A program made the position numbers and the translations under genes. DNA of 64,000 bases from VRUE01 sp963819755 (GTDB lineage: Bacteria > Actinomycetota > Thermoleophilia > Solirubrobacterales > 70-9): positions 620,001 through 684,000 of the forward strand of contig CAWFXB010000002.1 in assembly GCA_963819755.1 (NCBI GenBank), read 5' to 3'. How positions within the stretch are numbered: the first letter of the stretch is position 1; each line of letters opens with the position of its first letter. The notes below the pieces were generated by a model. That model had not been told where the DNA came from and did not search any database. It saw only the letters and a list, made by a program, of their open reading frames with translations. Shown piece after piece: positions 16,060 to 24,033 of this stretch.

Positions 16060-16866
16060 TCAGAGGCGCGCGACGTAGGCGTCCTGGAGCATGACCAGCT
16101 CGGGGGAACCAAGATCGAAGGGCTCGATTGCGGTGAAATCGCCAAGCAGCCTCTCGCAGACGTAGCGACGCGGATGATAGGCCGTGCAGACGTTGCGACC
16201 TGACATCCGGGGCCGCTCAACCACCAGTTCACCACGCTCGAAACGTTCCTGCTCCGCTTCGGTCAGGCGGTCGCGAACCCGCTCGCCGAGCACGCTCAGC
16301 ACGAGTAGCCCCCCGGGTCGCAGGAGGCGGCGGAACTCGCCGATCCAGCTGTGCTGGAGCGGCTCGCTGAGATGGCTGAGAACCGACAGGGCGTAGATCA
16401 GGTCGAAGCTCTGCGCCACGTACGGCAACGGGGGCTCGAGCTCGTTGCGGGTCGCTCGGAGAAAGGGGAGGTTGCTCCCGCACCAGGCGACCAGTTCCTC
16501 GTTGTAGTCGCAGCCGTGGATCTCGGGGCCCTCCACCGTCGCCCAGTGGCGTGCGACACGGCCACAGCCGCAACCGAAGTCGAGAATTGCTCCCAAATCG
16601 TCGACCGCCGCTCCTGTGCCTGCAACCGCGGCGCGGATCGCGTCGGCCATCTGGCCGCCGACCCGGAAGAAATGCTCGACACCGCTGCTGCGCCCGTCGA
16701 CCAGGAGCCGCGATCGGGGTGGTGGCAGTGGCAGGCCGTCAGGGGCAATCGCCCGGCACTCCCCCGAACGCACCGATAGCCAGCCCTCACGCAGTCGCGC
16801 CGCCGGGCGCAACACCCTGGCCCGGTCGAGACCAGTGGCAATCCTGCTCCTCGTCTGCTGCTTCAC
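16060..16866 (-). CDS. Class I SAM-dependent methyltransferase
   Basis: This protein is 268 residues long from the GTG at 16864-16866, chosen because AAGGGAGG sits six bases upstream, the strongest ribosome site in the region; the frame runs about 58 codons further upstream without plausible sequence. The SAM-binding motif I is ILDFGCGCGRVARHW, followed by HGCDYNEE. Then come FDLIYALSVLSHL and LLRPGGLLVLSVLGE, the typical post-I and motif III blocks. The substrate is unknown; its position beside glycosyltransferase and rml genes suggests methylation of a sugar or of the glycan chain end. It is the last gene of a minus-strand series beyond rmlC, separated by 280 bp. Confidence 0.85.
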   Translation of the reverse strand: MKQQTRSRIATGLDRARVLRPAARLREGWLSVRSGECRAIAPDGLPLPPPRSRLLVDGRSSGVEHFFRVGGQMADAIRAAVAGTGAAVDDLGAILDFGCGCGRVARHWATVEGPEIHGCDYNEELVAWCGSNLPFLRATRNELEPPLPYVAQSFDLIYALSVLSHLSEPLQHSWIGEFRRLLRPGGLLVLSVLGERVRDRLTEAEQERFERGELVVERPRMSGRNVCTAYHPRRYVCERLLGDFTAIEPFDLGSPELVMLQDAYVARL

Positions 16867-17146
16867 ACCCAGCCTCCCTTGCCGATTGTGTGAGCGCAGT
16901 AACACCACCAGTGCCGAAAGTCTCGGTATGGCGTTCTGAAACGACAAGACCCGCCGAAGCGGGTCGAGTCTGGTGAAGCGGGGAACCACCCCCGCGGACA
17001 GTTGACATCCGGGTCCTAGGCTACCACGGCACTGCACCATTCTCGATCCGCTCCGGCGCGAGGCGAACCTAGCAGTGAATTCGCCCTACAAACTCGCAAA
17101 ACAGAAATTGGCACATTAACTTTTCACTTCCGTTTTGAGTTTGGTG
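16867..17146 (-). promoter_or_regulatory. 280 bp intergenic region upstream of the methyltransferase gene
   Basis: No convincing gene is seen. It holds the strong ribosome site AAGGGAGG at about 16873-16880 (minus strand) and an AT-rich stretch near 17090-17125, the most AT-rich part of this area, which probably carries a promoter for the methyltransferase. The downstream arm of the rmlC hairpin lies at its far end. Low GC here suggests regulatory DNA rather than an unrecognised coding region. Confidence 0.4.
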
Positions 17147-17160
17147 TCAAAACGGGAGTG
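17125..17160 (-). terminator. Hairpin overlapping the rmlC stop codon
   Basis: The arms 17125-17138 and 17147-17160 match at 13 of 14 positions around an 8-base loop. The right arm consists of the last codons and TGA stop of rmlC; the left arm lies downstream on the minus strand and is followed by an AT-rich stretch (TGAAAAGTTAA on that strand). It is a probable terminator of the rml operon. Confidence 0.65.
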
Positions 17161-17695
17161 AATCAGCGACCTCGGCGAGCACCGGCGCCCGCTTGTCGCG
17201 CTCGCTCAGCAGCGGATCGTCCAGCGGCCACTCGACGCCCACGTCCGGGTCGTCCCAGGCGATTCCCGACTCGGTCGCCGGGTCGTAGGTGCTGGAGCAG
17301 AGGTAGGTGACGTCGGCTTCCTCGCTGAGCACGGCGAAGCCGTGGCCGAAGCCGGTCGGGACGAAGAGCTGGCGGTGGGCCTCGTCATCGAGCTCATGCC
17401 CCTCCCATTGGCCGTAGGTGGGCGAGTCGCGGCGGAGGTCTACGGCGACGTCGAAGATCTTTCCCCGCGGGCAGCGAACCAGCTTTGCCTGACCCGGCTC
17501 GGTCTGGAAGTGAAGGCCGCGCAGCGTCCCGCGCGAGGAGCGCGAGTGGTTGTGCTGGACGAACTCGACGTCGATCCCCAACTCCGCCCAACCGTCCTTG
17601 CGGTAGGTCTCGACCATAAAACCGCGCGAGTCGCCGTGCACCTCGGGCTCGAGCAGGACGACGCCGTCGAGCTTCGTCTCCAACCGGCGCGGCAT
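17147..17695 (-). CDS. rmlC: dTDP-4-dehydrorhamnose 3,5-epimerase
   Basis: This 182-residue protein has the usual RmlC length. It epimerises C3 and C5 of dTDP-4-keto-6-deoxyglucose. Seen: DSRGFMVETYRKDGW, the active-site His motif TLRGLHFQ, KLVRCPRGKIFDVAVDLR, FVPTGFGHGFAVL, YLCSSTYDPATESGI and AWDDPDVGVEWP, all signature blocks of the cupin epimerase. The ATG overlaps the rmlB stop in a TGATG junction, so the two are translationally coupled. The stop codon lies within a hairpin arm. Confidence 0.95.
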   Translation of the reverse strand: MPRRLETKLDGVVLLEPEVHGDSRGFMVETYRKDGWAELGIDVEFVQHNHSRSSRGTLRGLHFQTEPGQAKLVRCPRGKIFDVAVDLRRDSPTYGQWEGHELDDEAHRQLFVPTGFGHGFAVLSEEADVTYLCSSTYDPATESGIAWDDPDVGVEWPLDDPLLSERDKRAPVLAEVADSLPF

Positions 17696-18678
17696 CAGCC
17701 CAGCGCTTTGCCGTACTGCTTCTCGTAGTACTCGCGGTACTCGCCGGAGCGGATCGGGCCCCACCACTCCTCGTTCTCGCGGTACCACTCGACGGTGCGC
17801 TCGAGGCCCTCGGCGAAGTGCACCCGCGCCTCCCAACCGAGCTCATCCCGGAGCTTCTGCGAGGAGAGCGAGTAGCGCCGGTCGTGACCGGGACGGTCGC
17901 TGACGTACTCGACCTGCGACTCGGCGGCGCCGGTCAGCTCGATCACCCGCTTCACCACCTCGATGTTCTCGCACTCGTCGGGGCCGCCGGCGTTGTAGGC
18001 CTCGCCGGGGCGGCCGTTGATCAGCACCGCGTGGATGCCGCGGCAGAAGTCCTCGACGTAGAGCCAGTTGCGGACCTGCCTTCCATCGCCATACACAGGT
18101 AGCGAGTCACCATGGATTGCGTTGAGGACCATCAGGGGTATCAACTTCTCTGGATATTGGCGCGGGCCGTAGTTGTTGGAGCCGCGCACGATTGAGGCCT
18201 CGATGCCATAGGTGTGGAAGTGGGCCGAGACGAGCAGGTCGCCCGCCGCCTTGGTCGCCGAGTAGGGCGAGGAGGGGTCGAGCGGCGAGGTCTCGGTGAA
18301 GGAGCCGGACTCGATCGAGCCGTAGACCTCGTCGGTGGAGACCTGCAGGTAGCGATCGATGCCCAGCTCGCGAGCCGCGTCGAGCAGGGTGCCGGTGCCG
18401 ATCAGGTGGGTGCGGGCGAAGGCGTCCTGGTCCTCGATCGAGCGGTCGACGTGCGACTCGGCGGCGAAGTTGACGACCGCATCGCAACCCTCCATCGCCT
18501 CGCGCACGATCGCCGGGTCCTCGATCCCGCCGACGACGAGGTCGGTGCCCTCCGGCAGGTTCTCGCGGCGGCCGGCGTAGGTGAGCTTGTCGAGCACCCG
18601 CACCTCGTGCTCGGCGCCGATCAAACGGACGTAGGTGGAGCCGATGAAGCCGGCGGCGCCGGTGACGAGGATCTTCAT
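17695..18678 (-). CDS. rmlB: dTDP-glucose 4,6-dehydratase
   Basis: This 327-residue extended SDR enzyme converts dTDP-glucose to dTDP-4-keto-6-deoxyglucose. It has the NAD-binding motif TGAAGFIGS at residues 6-14, FAAESHVDRSI, the catalytic DE pair in VSTDEVYGSI, and YSATKAAGD with the catalytic Tyr and Lys. RGSNNYGPRQYPEKLIP follows, typical of RmlB. Its start overlaps the stop of rmlD by four bases (ATGA) and its stop overlaps the rmlC start. Besides rhamnose, its product can feed the 3-amino-sugar enzymes encoded near 30 kb. Confidence 0.96.
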   Translation of the reverse strand: MKILVTGAAGFIGSTYVRLIGAEHEVRVLDKLTYAGRRENLPEGTDLVVGGIEDPAIVREAMEGCDAVVNFAAESHVDRSIEDQDAFARTHLIGTGTLLDAARELGIDRYLQVSTDEVYGSIESGSFTETSPLDPSSPYSATKAAGDLLVSAHFHTYGIEASIVRGSNNYGPRQYPEKLIPLMVLNAIHGDSLPVYGDGRQVRNWLYVEDFCRGIHAVLINGRPGEAYNAGGPDECENIEVVKRVIELTGAAESQVEYVSDRPGHDRRYSLSSQKLRDELGWEARVHFAEGLERTVEWYRENEEWWGPIRSGEYREYYEKQYGKALG

Positions 18679-19528
18679 GCCGCGGCCTCGGTCTCAGTCC
18701 GTCGCTGGGACAGGTAGGCGGCGAGCCCGTCCTGCCAAGAGGGCAGTTCGATCGCGTGCTCGCGCTGGCTTGCCAGCGCCGAGTAGGCGGGGCGGGCGGC
18801 CGGACGGCCGAGCATCTCGGTGGTCGCCGACATCACTTTGCACTCGACGTTTGCCTGCTCGAAGATCTCACGCGCGAACTCATACCAGGAGCAACTGCCG
18901 GCGGCGGCCATGTGGTGGATGCCGAACTCGACCCCCTCGATCAGGCGGACGATGCCGTAGGCGAGGTGCCAGGTGTAGGTCGGCGAGCCAACCTGGTCGC
19001 GGACGACGAGGACCTCGCCATGGTCGGCGGCGAGGCGCAGCATCGTCTCGACGAAGTTGGGGCCGCCCATGCCGAAGAGCCAGGCGGAGCGGACGACGAA
19101 GTGGCGCTTGTTGGCGGCACGGGTCGCCTCCTCCCCGGCCAGCTTGCCGCGGCCGTAGGCGGAGAGCGGCGCGGTCTGGTCGGTTTCGACGTAGGGCGCG
19201 CCCTTGCTGCCGTCGAAGACGTAGTCGCTGCCGACGTAGACGACCGAGGCGCCGACCGCCGAGGCCGCGGCCGCCACGTTGCCGGCCCCGCGCCGTTGAT
19301 CGCCGTGGCCTCCTCCTCGGACTCCTCGGCGCCGTCGACGTCGGTCCAGGCAGCGCAGTTGATGACGACGTCGGGACGCTCGCCCTCGACCTTGGCGCTG
19401 ACCGCCGCCGCGTCGGCGATGTCGAGCTCGGCGTGGCCGTAGCCGACCACCTGATGGCCGGCGTTGCCCGCGGCGAGCATCACGTCGCGGCCCAGCATCC
19501 CGGCGGCGCCGGTGACCAGCAGCTTCAT
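18675..19528 (-). pseudogene. rmlD: dTDP-4-dehydrorhamnose reductase, broken by a single-base frameshift
   Basis: The N-terminal third reads in one frame (MKLLVTGAAGMLGRD, then VINCAAWTDVDGAEE and ATAING). The rest reads in another (VVYVGSDYVFDGS, YGRGKLAGEE, HFVVRSAWLFGMGG, GSPTYTWHLA). Both parts together make a normal RmlD of about 284 residues with the NADPH site and catalytic YxxxK. The frames switch at a CCCC run at 19286-19289 (GGGG on the coding strand), where one G seems to be missing. Either the gene is recently inactivated or this is a sequence error in a homopolymer. The flanking stop/start overlap with rmlB is intact, which favours a very recent lesion or an error. Confidence 0.85.
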
Positions 19529-19576
19529 CTAGCCCCAGCGATCTTGAGTTCCGGCTCTTGCACGGAGTCGAACAGG

Positions 19577-20818
19577 CTAATCGCTCCACAGGCCCGCGAG
19601 CGGGACGGCTGATATCCGGTCGCCAAGTGGAACCGTCTCTGGGCCCAGGTGCAGCACGAACCCTTGACGAAACCGGTCTCCAAGGCGGTCGCGAAGAAGG
19701 GCAAGCCCGGCCGCATCGCCTAGGCGGGGAGTTGCCGAAGCCTTGACCTCGACCCCGACGACATCGCCTCCGGCGTGTTCGATCAGCAAGTCCACCTCAT
19801 TGCCACGTTGATCGCGATAGTGGTGCAGGTTGAGCAGCGGCCCCAGCTCGCTGACGCTCGCCAACCGGGCGATCTCGCTGACGGCGAACGTCTCGAAGAT
19901 GCTTCCGGCGACCGGGCCGTCCTCAATAAGCCGGGCTGCATCGACCCCGATCAGCGAGCAAAGCATCCCCGTGTCCGCGACGTGCAGCTTGGCGCTGCGG
20001 ACAACTCGATGCCCGAGGTTGACGTGCCAGGCAGGCAGGCGGATAACGATGAAGAGCTGCTCCAGGGCACGAATGTGACTGGCGACGGTCTTGTGGTCGA
20101 TGCCGAGTTCGCGCCCGATCGATGAGAAGTTGGTCAATGCCGCCGAGCGAGCGGCGAGGAGGCGCAGAATCCGGCCCGAGGCCTCGAAATCCCTGAGAGA
20201 TGAGACCTCGTTGACCTCGCGCCCAAGGATCGAGTCCGCGTATCCGGAGAAGAACCGTCGCCGACGCGAATCATCGGCATCGACGGCCTCCGGGAACCCA
20301 CCTCGAACGATCCGCTCGGCGTAGGCGGACCTGCCGATCGCGGCTCCTCGCAGCTTCGGCGCCCTGCCAACAAAGGCGTTCTCGAGGAAAACGCTGCGCG
20401 TGCCGGCCAACTCAGCTTGGGAGAAGGGCCAGAGAGTCAAATAGTCGACCCTCCCCGGGAGCGCATCGGCAATTTGCGGCAGCGTGAGGATGTTCGCCGA
20501 GCCGGTCATCAGGAACTGTCCGCGGGCGGAATTCGCGTCGACGACCCGCTTTACCGCCAGCAGCAGGTCCGGCGCCCGCTGTACCTCGTCGATTACGAGA
20601 TGCTCATACCCCGCGACGAACCCGGCGGGGTCCGCGTGCGCCACCTCAAGCGCGGCGGGGTCGTCCAGCGAGACGTACCGGGCCGGATGCTCTTCGTCAG
20701 CTACCGACCGGACGAGCGTGGTCTTGCCGGACTGGCGAGCACCGAGCAGGCAGACAACCCGCGCCTCGGAGAGGGCGTTTACGAGCGACGGCCGGATATG
20801 TCGGTCGACGAGAGCCAC
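19577..20818 (-). CDS. AAA+ ATPase with C-terminal DUF4143 domain
   Basis: This 413-residue protein has the Walker A motif LGARQSGKTTLV at about residues 28-39, Walker B HLVIDEVQRAPDLL near 73-86, and sensor segment QFLMTGSAN. It then has a winged-helix part (LTNFSSIGRELGIDHKTVASHI) and the DUF4143 nuclease-like domain with NEVDLLIEHAGGDVVGVEVK, which resembles the E-V-K core of PD-(D/E)XK folds. The family is widespread, patchily distributed and of unclear role. It sits between rmlA and rmlD on the same strand, splitting an otherwise standard rml order, and is preceded by a 22 bp-periodic repeat. This suggests insertion by transfer. Confidence 0.88.
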   Translation of the reverse strand: MALVDRHIRPSLVNALSEARVVCLLGARQSGKTTLVRSVADEEHPARYVSLDDPAALEVAHADPAGFVAGYEHLVIDEVQRAPDLLLAVKRVVDANSARGQFLMTGSANILTLPQIADALPGRVDYLTLWPFSQAELAGTRSVFLENAFVGRAPKLRGAAIGRSAYAERIVRGGFPEAVDADDSRRRRFFSGYADSILGREVNEVSSLRDFEASGRILRLLAARSAALTNFSSIGRELGIDHKTVASHIRALEQLFIVIRLPAWHVNLGHRVVRSAKLHVADTGMLCSLIGVDAARLIEDGPVAGSIFETFAVSEIARLASVSELGPLLNLHHYRDQRGNEVDLLIEHAGGDVVGVEVKASATPRLGDAAGLALLRDRLGDRFRQGFVLHLGPETVPLGDRISAVPLAGLWSD

Positions 20819-20826
20819 GGTGTCCC

Positions 20827-20905
20827 AAAAAATTGGGATTTAGAGTCTGACAGATTGGGATCAAATCTGCGACAGATTGGGATTTTGAAGCCGACAATCT
20901 GGGAT
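20827..20905. repeat. Four-copy repeat with exact 22 bp period upstream of the DUF4143 ATPase
   Basis: The motif GACAGATTGGGAT or a close variant begins at 20827, 20849, 20871 and 20893, exactly 22 bp apart. The two middle copies are identical over 13 bases, the last has AATC for GATT, and the first keeps only ATTGGGAT. Spacers differ. The block fills the gap between the ATPase start codon and the rmlA stop codon. It could be an operator array (two helical turns per copy) or an insertion target. Confidence 0.75.
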
Positions 20906-21981
20906 CAGATGATCTTGATCTCCGACTTGTCGCCGACCAGCATCCGCAGCGTCTTCGGCATCCCGTCGCTGCGGGTCAGCTTCACTTCGCGGCCGAGCAG
21001 GCTCGCCTCCATGCGGGTACCGAGGTCTTCGACGACGGAGCCGGAGAGGACTATCGAGTGCTCGATTTCGGAGCGGCAGATCTTCACGTCCTCGCCGATC
21101 GAGGTGTAGGGGCCGACGTAGGCGCTCTCGATCCTGGCGCCGGCGCCGATCACGGCCGGACCGCGCACGACAGAGTCGGTCACCTTCGCGCCCGCCTCGA
21201 CCACAACCCTCCCCTCGACCCGCGAGCCGGCGTCGATCTCGCCGTCGAGGCGTGTCTCGATCTCCTCGAGGACGAGGCGGTTGGCCTCGAGCATGTCGGC
21301 GAGCTGGCCGGTGTCCTTCCACCAGCCGCTGACCACCTCCGAGCGGACCTTGTGGCCGTCCTCGATCAGGCTCTGGATCGCCTCGGTGATCTCCAGCTCG
21401 CCGCGCCAGGAGGGCTCCAGCGCGCGGGCCGCCTCGAAGATCGGCGGGCCGAAGAGGTAGACCCCGACCAGGGCGAGGTTCGAGGGCGGGTCTTTCGGCT
21501 TCTCGACCAGACGGACGACGTGGTCCCCGTCGAGCTCGGCGACGCCGTAGGAGCTGGGGTCGGAGACGGGCGTGAGCAGGATCAGCGCATCCGGCCCGGC
21601 CTCGCGGAAGGTCGCGACGAGGCCCCGCAGGCCGTCGGCGAGCAGGTTGTCGCCGAGGTACATGACGAAGGACGAGCCATCGATGAACTCCTCGGCGGTG
21701 AGCACGGCGTGGGCAAGCCCGGCGGGCTTGCCCTGGACGATGTAGGTGATCTCGGCGCCGAACCGGGAGCCGTCGCCGGCTGCCTCGCGGATCTCGTCGC
21801 CGGTCTCCGGCGCGATGACGATCCCGATCTCGGTCACACCGGCGTCGACCAGCGCCTCGATCCCGTAGAAGAGCACGGGCTTGTTGGCGACGGGCACGAG
21901 CTGCTTCGCCGAGGTGTGAGTGATGGGTCGCAGGCGAGTGCCTGCCCCACCGGAGAGAATCAGTCCCTTCAGCGGCTCCAC
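20905..21981 (-). CDS. rmlA: Glucose-1-phosphate thymidylyltransferase (long form)
   Basis: This 358-residue protein begins at GTG. It makes dTDP-glucose from glucose-1-phosphate and dTTP. Seen: the nucleotide loop LSGGAGTRLRPITHTSAKQL, KPVLFYGIEALVDAG, YLGDNLLADG with the metal Asp, and VEKPKDPPSNLALVG. At residues about 245-340 there is a left-handed beta-helix-like extension (VVEAGAKVTDSVVRGPAVIG). That extension marks the longer actinobacterial/archaeal type (StrD-like) rather than the 290-residue RfbA. It probably heads the rml operon; the DUF4143 gene separates it from rmlD. It is divergent from a small coiled-coil gene 36 bp away. Confidence 0.92.
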   Translation of the reverse strand: MEPLKGLILSGGAGTRLRPITHTSAKQLVPVANKPVLFYGIEALVDAGVTEIGIVIAPETGDEIREAAGDGSRFGAEITYIVQGKPAGLAHAVLTAEEFIDGSSFVMYLGDNLLADGLRGLVATFREAGPDALILLTPVSDPSSYGVAELDGDHVVRLVEKPKDPPSNLALVGVYLFGPPIFEAARALEPSWRGELEITEAIQSLIEDGHKVRSEVVSGWWKDTGQLADMLEANRLVLEEIETRLDGEIDAGSRVEGRVVVEAGAKVTDSVVRGPAVIGAGARIESAYVGPYTSIGEDVKICRSEIEHSIVLSGSVVEDLGTRMEASLLGREVKLTRSDGMPKTLRMLVGDKSEIKII

Positions 21982-22017
21982 GAGGCAGCAACCCTACCGT
22001 GGCTACGATAGGCCGCG

Positions 22018-22248
22018 ATGAGCGCCGCAGCGCAGACGAGCAACGAGGCCGAGGCCAGGCACAGGGCCGAGCTGGATGCCCAGCGCGAGGAGTTCCACCG
22101 CGAGCTCAGTCGCCGCGCCTTCCGCATCGGCGAACTCGAGGAAGAAGTGCACAAGGTCGCCCAGACGTATGAGACCTCGCTGAGCTGGCGGATCACCCGG
22201 CCGGTGCGCTCGGCCAAGACCGTGCTGGCGAAGCTGCGCCGGGGCTGA
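22018..22248 (+). CDS. Small coiled-coil protein with SWRITRPVR motif
   Basis: This 76-residue protein has a charged helix rich in Glu and Arg (residues about 8-48) predicted as a coiled coil, then TYETSLSWRITRPVRSAKTV and a basic end. The SWRxTRPxR motif is familiar from the C-terminal tails of glycosyltransferases, and the same signature occurs in the GT4 protein at 49682-51010. It lies 4 bp before a GT2 gene and is probably its partner or a detached tail; a membrane-surface scaffold role is a guess. No known domain is recognised. Confidence 0.65.
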   Translation: MSAAAQTSNEAEARHRAELDAQREEFHRELSRRAFRIGELEEEVHKVAQTYETSLSWRITRPVRSAKTVLAKLRRG

Positions 22249-22252
22249 GCCG

Positions 22253-24025
22253 ATGCCAAGAGACGCCCGGATGCTCAAATCGATCCTCCCGCCGCGCCTT
22301 TTCGCCTTCCTGCGGCGGCTCAGGGACCTGAGTCGCCGCCTGCGTCAGGAGCTTCACCTCAGGCGGCCGCGGGCCCGCCGCGAAGCCGCCCTGCAGGAAG
22401 TCGAGGCACTCGAGGCGCGGCCGGCGATCTCGCTGGCGATGCCGACCTACAAGTCCGACCTCGGCTACCTCGCCAAGGCGATCGAGTCGGTGCGAGCGCA
22501 GCACTACCCCGAATGGGAGCTGTGCATCGTCGACGACGGCTCCGGGCAGCCGGAGCTGGTCGCGGCGGTCCAGCGCTACGCCGACGCCGATCCCCGAATC
22601 AAGTTCGAGGCGGCCGAGAACCGTGGCATCTCCGGCGCCACCAACGCGGCGCTGGCGATGTGCAGCGGCGAGTTCGTCGGCTTCCTCGACCATGACGACG
22701 AGCTGACGCCCGACGCCCTGCTGCGGGTCGTCCAGGCCCTGGTCGCGGACCCCGAGCTCGACGCCGTCTACTCCGACTCCGACAAGCTGACCCTGCACGG
22801 CGTCCGCGCCGATCCCTTCCTCAAGCCCGATTGGTCGCCGGTATACGCCCTGGGCGCGATGTACATCGGCCACCTGCTGGTGGTGCGGCGCACGGTCGCC
22901 GAGGCCGCCGGTGGCTTCGACTCCGCCTTCGACACGATTCAGGACTTCGAGTTCTTCCTGCGGGTCTCCGAGCGCACCGACCGCATCCACCACATTCCCC
23001 AGACGCTCTACCACTGGCGGGCGATCCCGGGCAGCATCGCCGCCGGGACCGACCAGAAGTCCGGCGTCGAGGAGCTCCAGGCCAGAGCGGTAAGCGATCA
23101 CCTGGGACGGCGCGGCATCGACGCCAAGGCTGTCCCCCACCCGGCCATCCCCCACCGCGCCGTTCTCGCCCCGCGCAACGGCTCCGCGTCGACGCCGAAG
23201 GTCAGCATCGTCATCGCCCGGGGAGGCGGCGATGGTGGCCTGGCGCGGCTGCTCGGCTCGCTCTTCGAGCGGACCACGTATCCCGACTTCGAGACGATCG
23301 TCGTGGACGGCGCCGGCCGCGCGGGCCAGGGCGAGGACGCCCGAGTCACCTGGGTCGCGAGCGATCCCGGCCCCTTCAGGCGGGGGCACGCCAACAACGC
23401 CGGCGCGGCGGCGGCCGGCGGCGAGTACCTGCTCTTCCTCGGCGAAGACGTCGAGGTCGTCGATCCCGACTGGGTCGGGCAGCTCCTCCTCCACGCCGGC
23501 CTGCCGGGCGTGGGGGCAGTCGGCCCGCTGCTGGCACGCCCCGACGGCCTGGTCGACCAGGCCGGCGTGGCGATCGGGCTGCGCGATCCCGCCAGCCCGA
23601 TGCTGAGCGGCTTTCCCGCCGACGGCGACGGCTACTACGGCGCGCTGCCCTGCGCCCGCGAGGTCTCGGCGCTCGGCGCCGACTGCCTGCTCGTCGGCAG
23701 AGCCGATTTCGATGCCGAGGACGGCTTCAACGAGTTCTACCGCTCCCAGTACGAGGACTTCGACCTCTGCCAGCGCCTGGCGAGGAGAGGGCTCAAGTCC
23801 GTCTATGCGCCGCGGCCGCGGCTGGTCAACCATCGCACCCCGGCGGCCCGCCGCGCCGCCACCGACGCCGTCGACCGCGCCCTCTTCGTCGACTGCTGGT
23901 ACGACGAGCTGATGCGGGGCGACCCCTACTTCAACCCCGGCTTCGCCCAGCAGCTGGCTGACTACGTGCCGGCGGCCTGGCGCGAACGCGTCTACCGCGC
24001 AACGGCGCCGTTGGGGAAGCGTTAG
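22253..24025 (+). CDS. Tandem-domain glycosyltransferase family 2
   Basis: This 590-residue protein has two GT-A modules. The first (about residues 60-290) is canonical: ISLAMPTYKSDLGYLAKAIE, CIVDDGSGQ, AENRGISGATNAAL, the DxD motif FLDHDDELTPDAL, and a DFEFFLRVSE acceptor-site block. The second (about 315-560) has VSIVIARGGGDGG, a glycine-rich centre, LFLGEDVEVVDPDWVG, and YEDFDLCQRLARRGLKS, and looks more diverged. A basic N-terminal stretch may associate with the membrane. Dual-domain GT2 enzymes can build alternating linkages; the sugars are not predictable. It is the second gene of a four-gene plus-strand run. Confidence 0.88.
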   Translation: MPRDARMLKSILPPRLFAFLRRLRDLSRRLRQELHLRRPRARREAALQEVEALEARPAISLAMPTYKSDLGYLAKAIESVRAQHYPEWELCIVDDGSGQPELVAAVQRYADADPRIKFEAAENRGISGATNAALAMCSGEFVGFLDHDDELTPDALLRVVQALVADPELDAVYSDSDKLTLHGVRADPFLKPDWSPVYALGAMYIGHLLVVRRTVAEAAGGFDSAFDTIQDFEFFLRVSERTDRIHHIPQTLYHWRAIPGSIAAGTDQKSGVEELQARAVSDHLGRRGIDAKAVPHPAIPHRAVLAPRNGSASTPKVSIVIARGGGDGGLARLLGSLFERTTYPDFETIVVDGAGRAGQGEDARVTWVASDPGPFRRGHANNAGAAAAGGEYLLFLGEDVEVVDPDWVGQLLLHAGLPGVGAVGPLLARPDGLVDQAGVAIGLRDPASPMLSGFPADGDGYYGALPCAREVSALGADCLLVGRADFDAEDGFNEFYRSQYEDFDLCQRLARRGLKSVYAPRPRLVNHRTPAARRAATDAVDRALFVDCWYDELMRGDPYFNPGFAQQLADYVPAAWRERVYRATAPLGKR

Positions 24026-24033
24026 GGCAGACG

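Noticed and set aside
20827..20905. Short CRISPR-like array
   Set aside because: Repeats are about 13 bp with 9 bp spacers, far below CRISPR dimensions, and no cas gene is near.
22193..23833. 546-codon minus-strand open frame opposite the tandem GT2 gene
   Set aside because: The plus strand has two complete glycosyltransferase modules; the antisense translation shows no recognisable fold.
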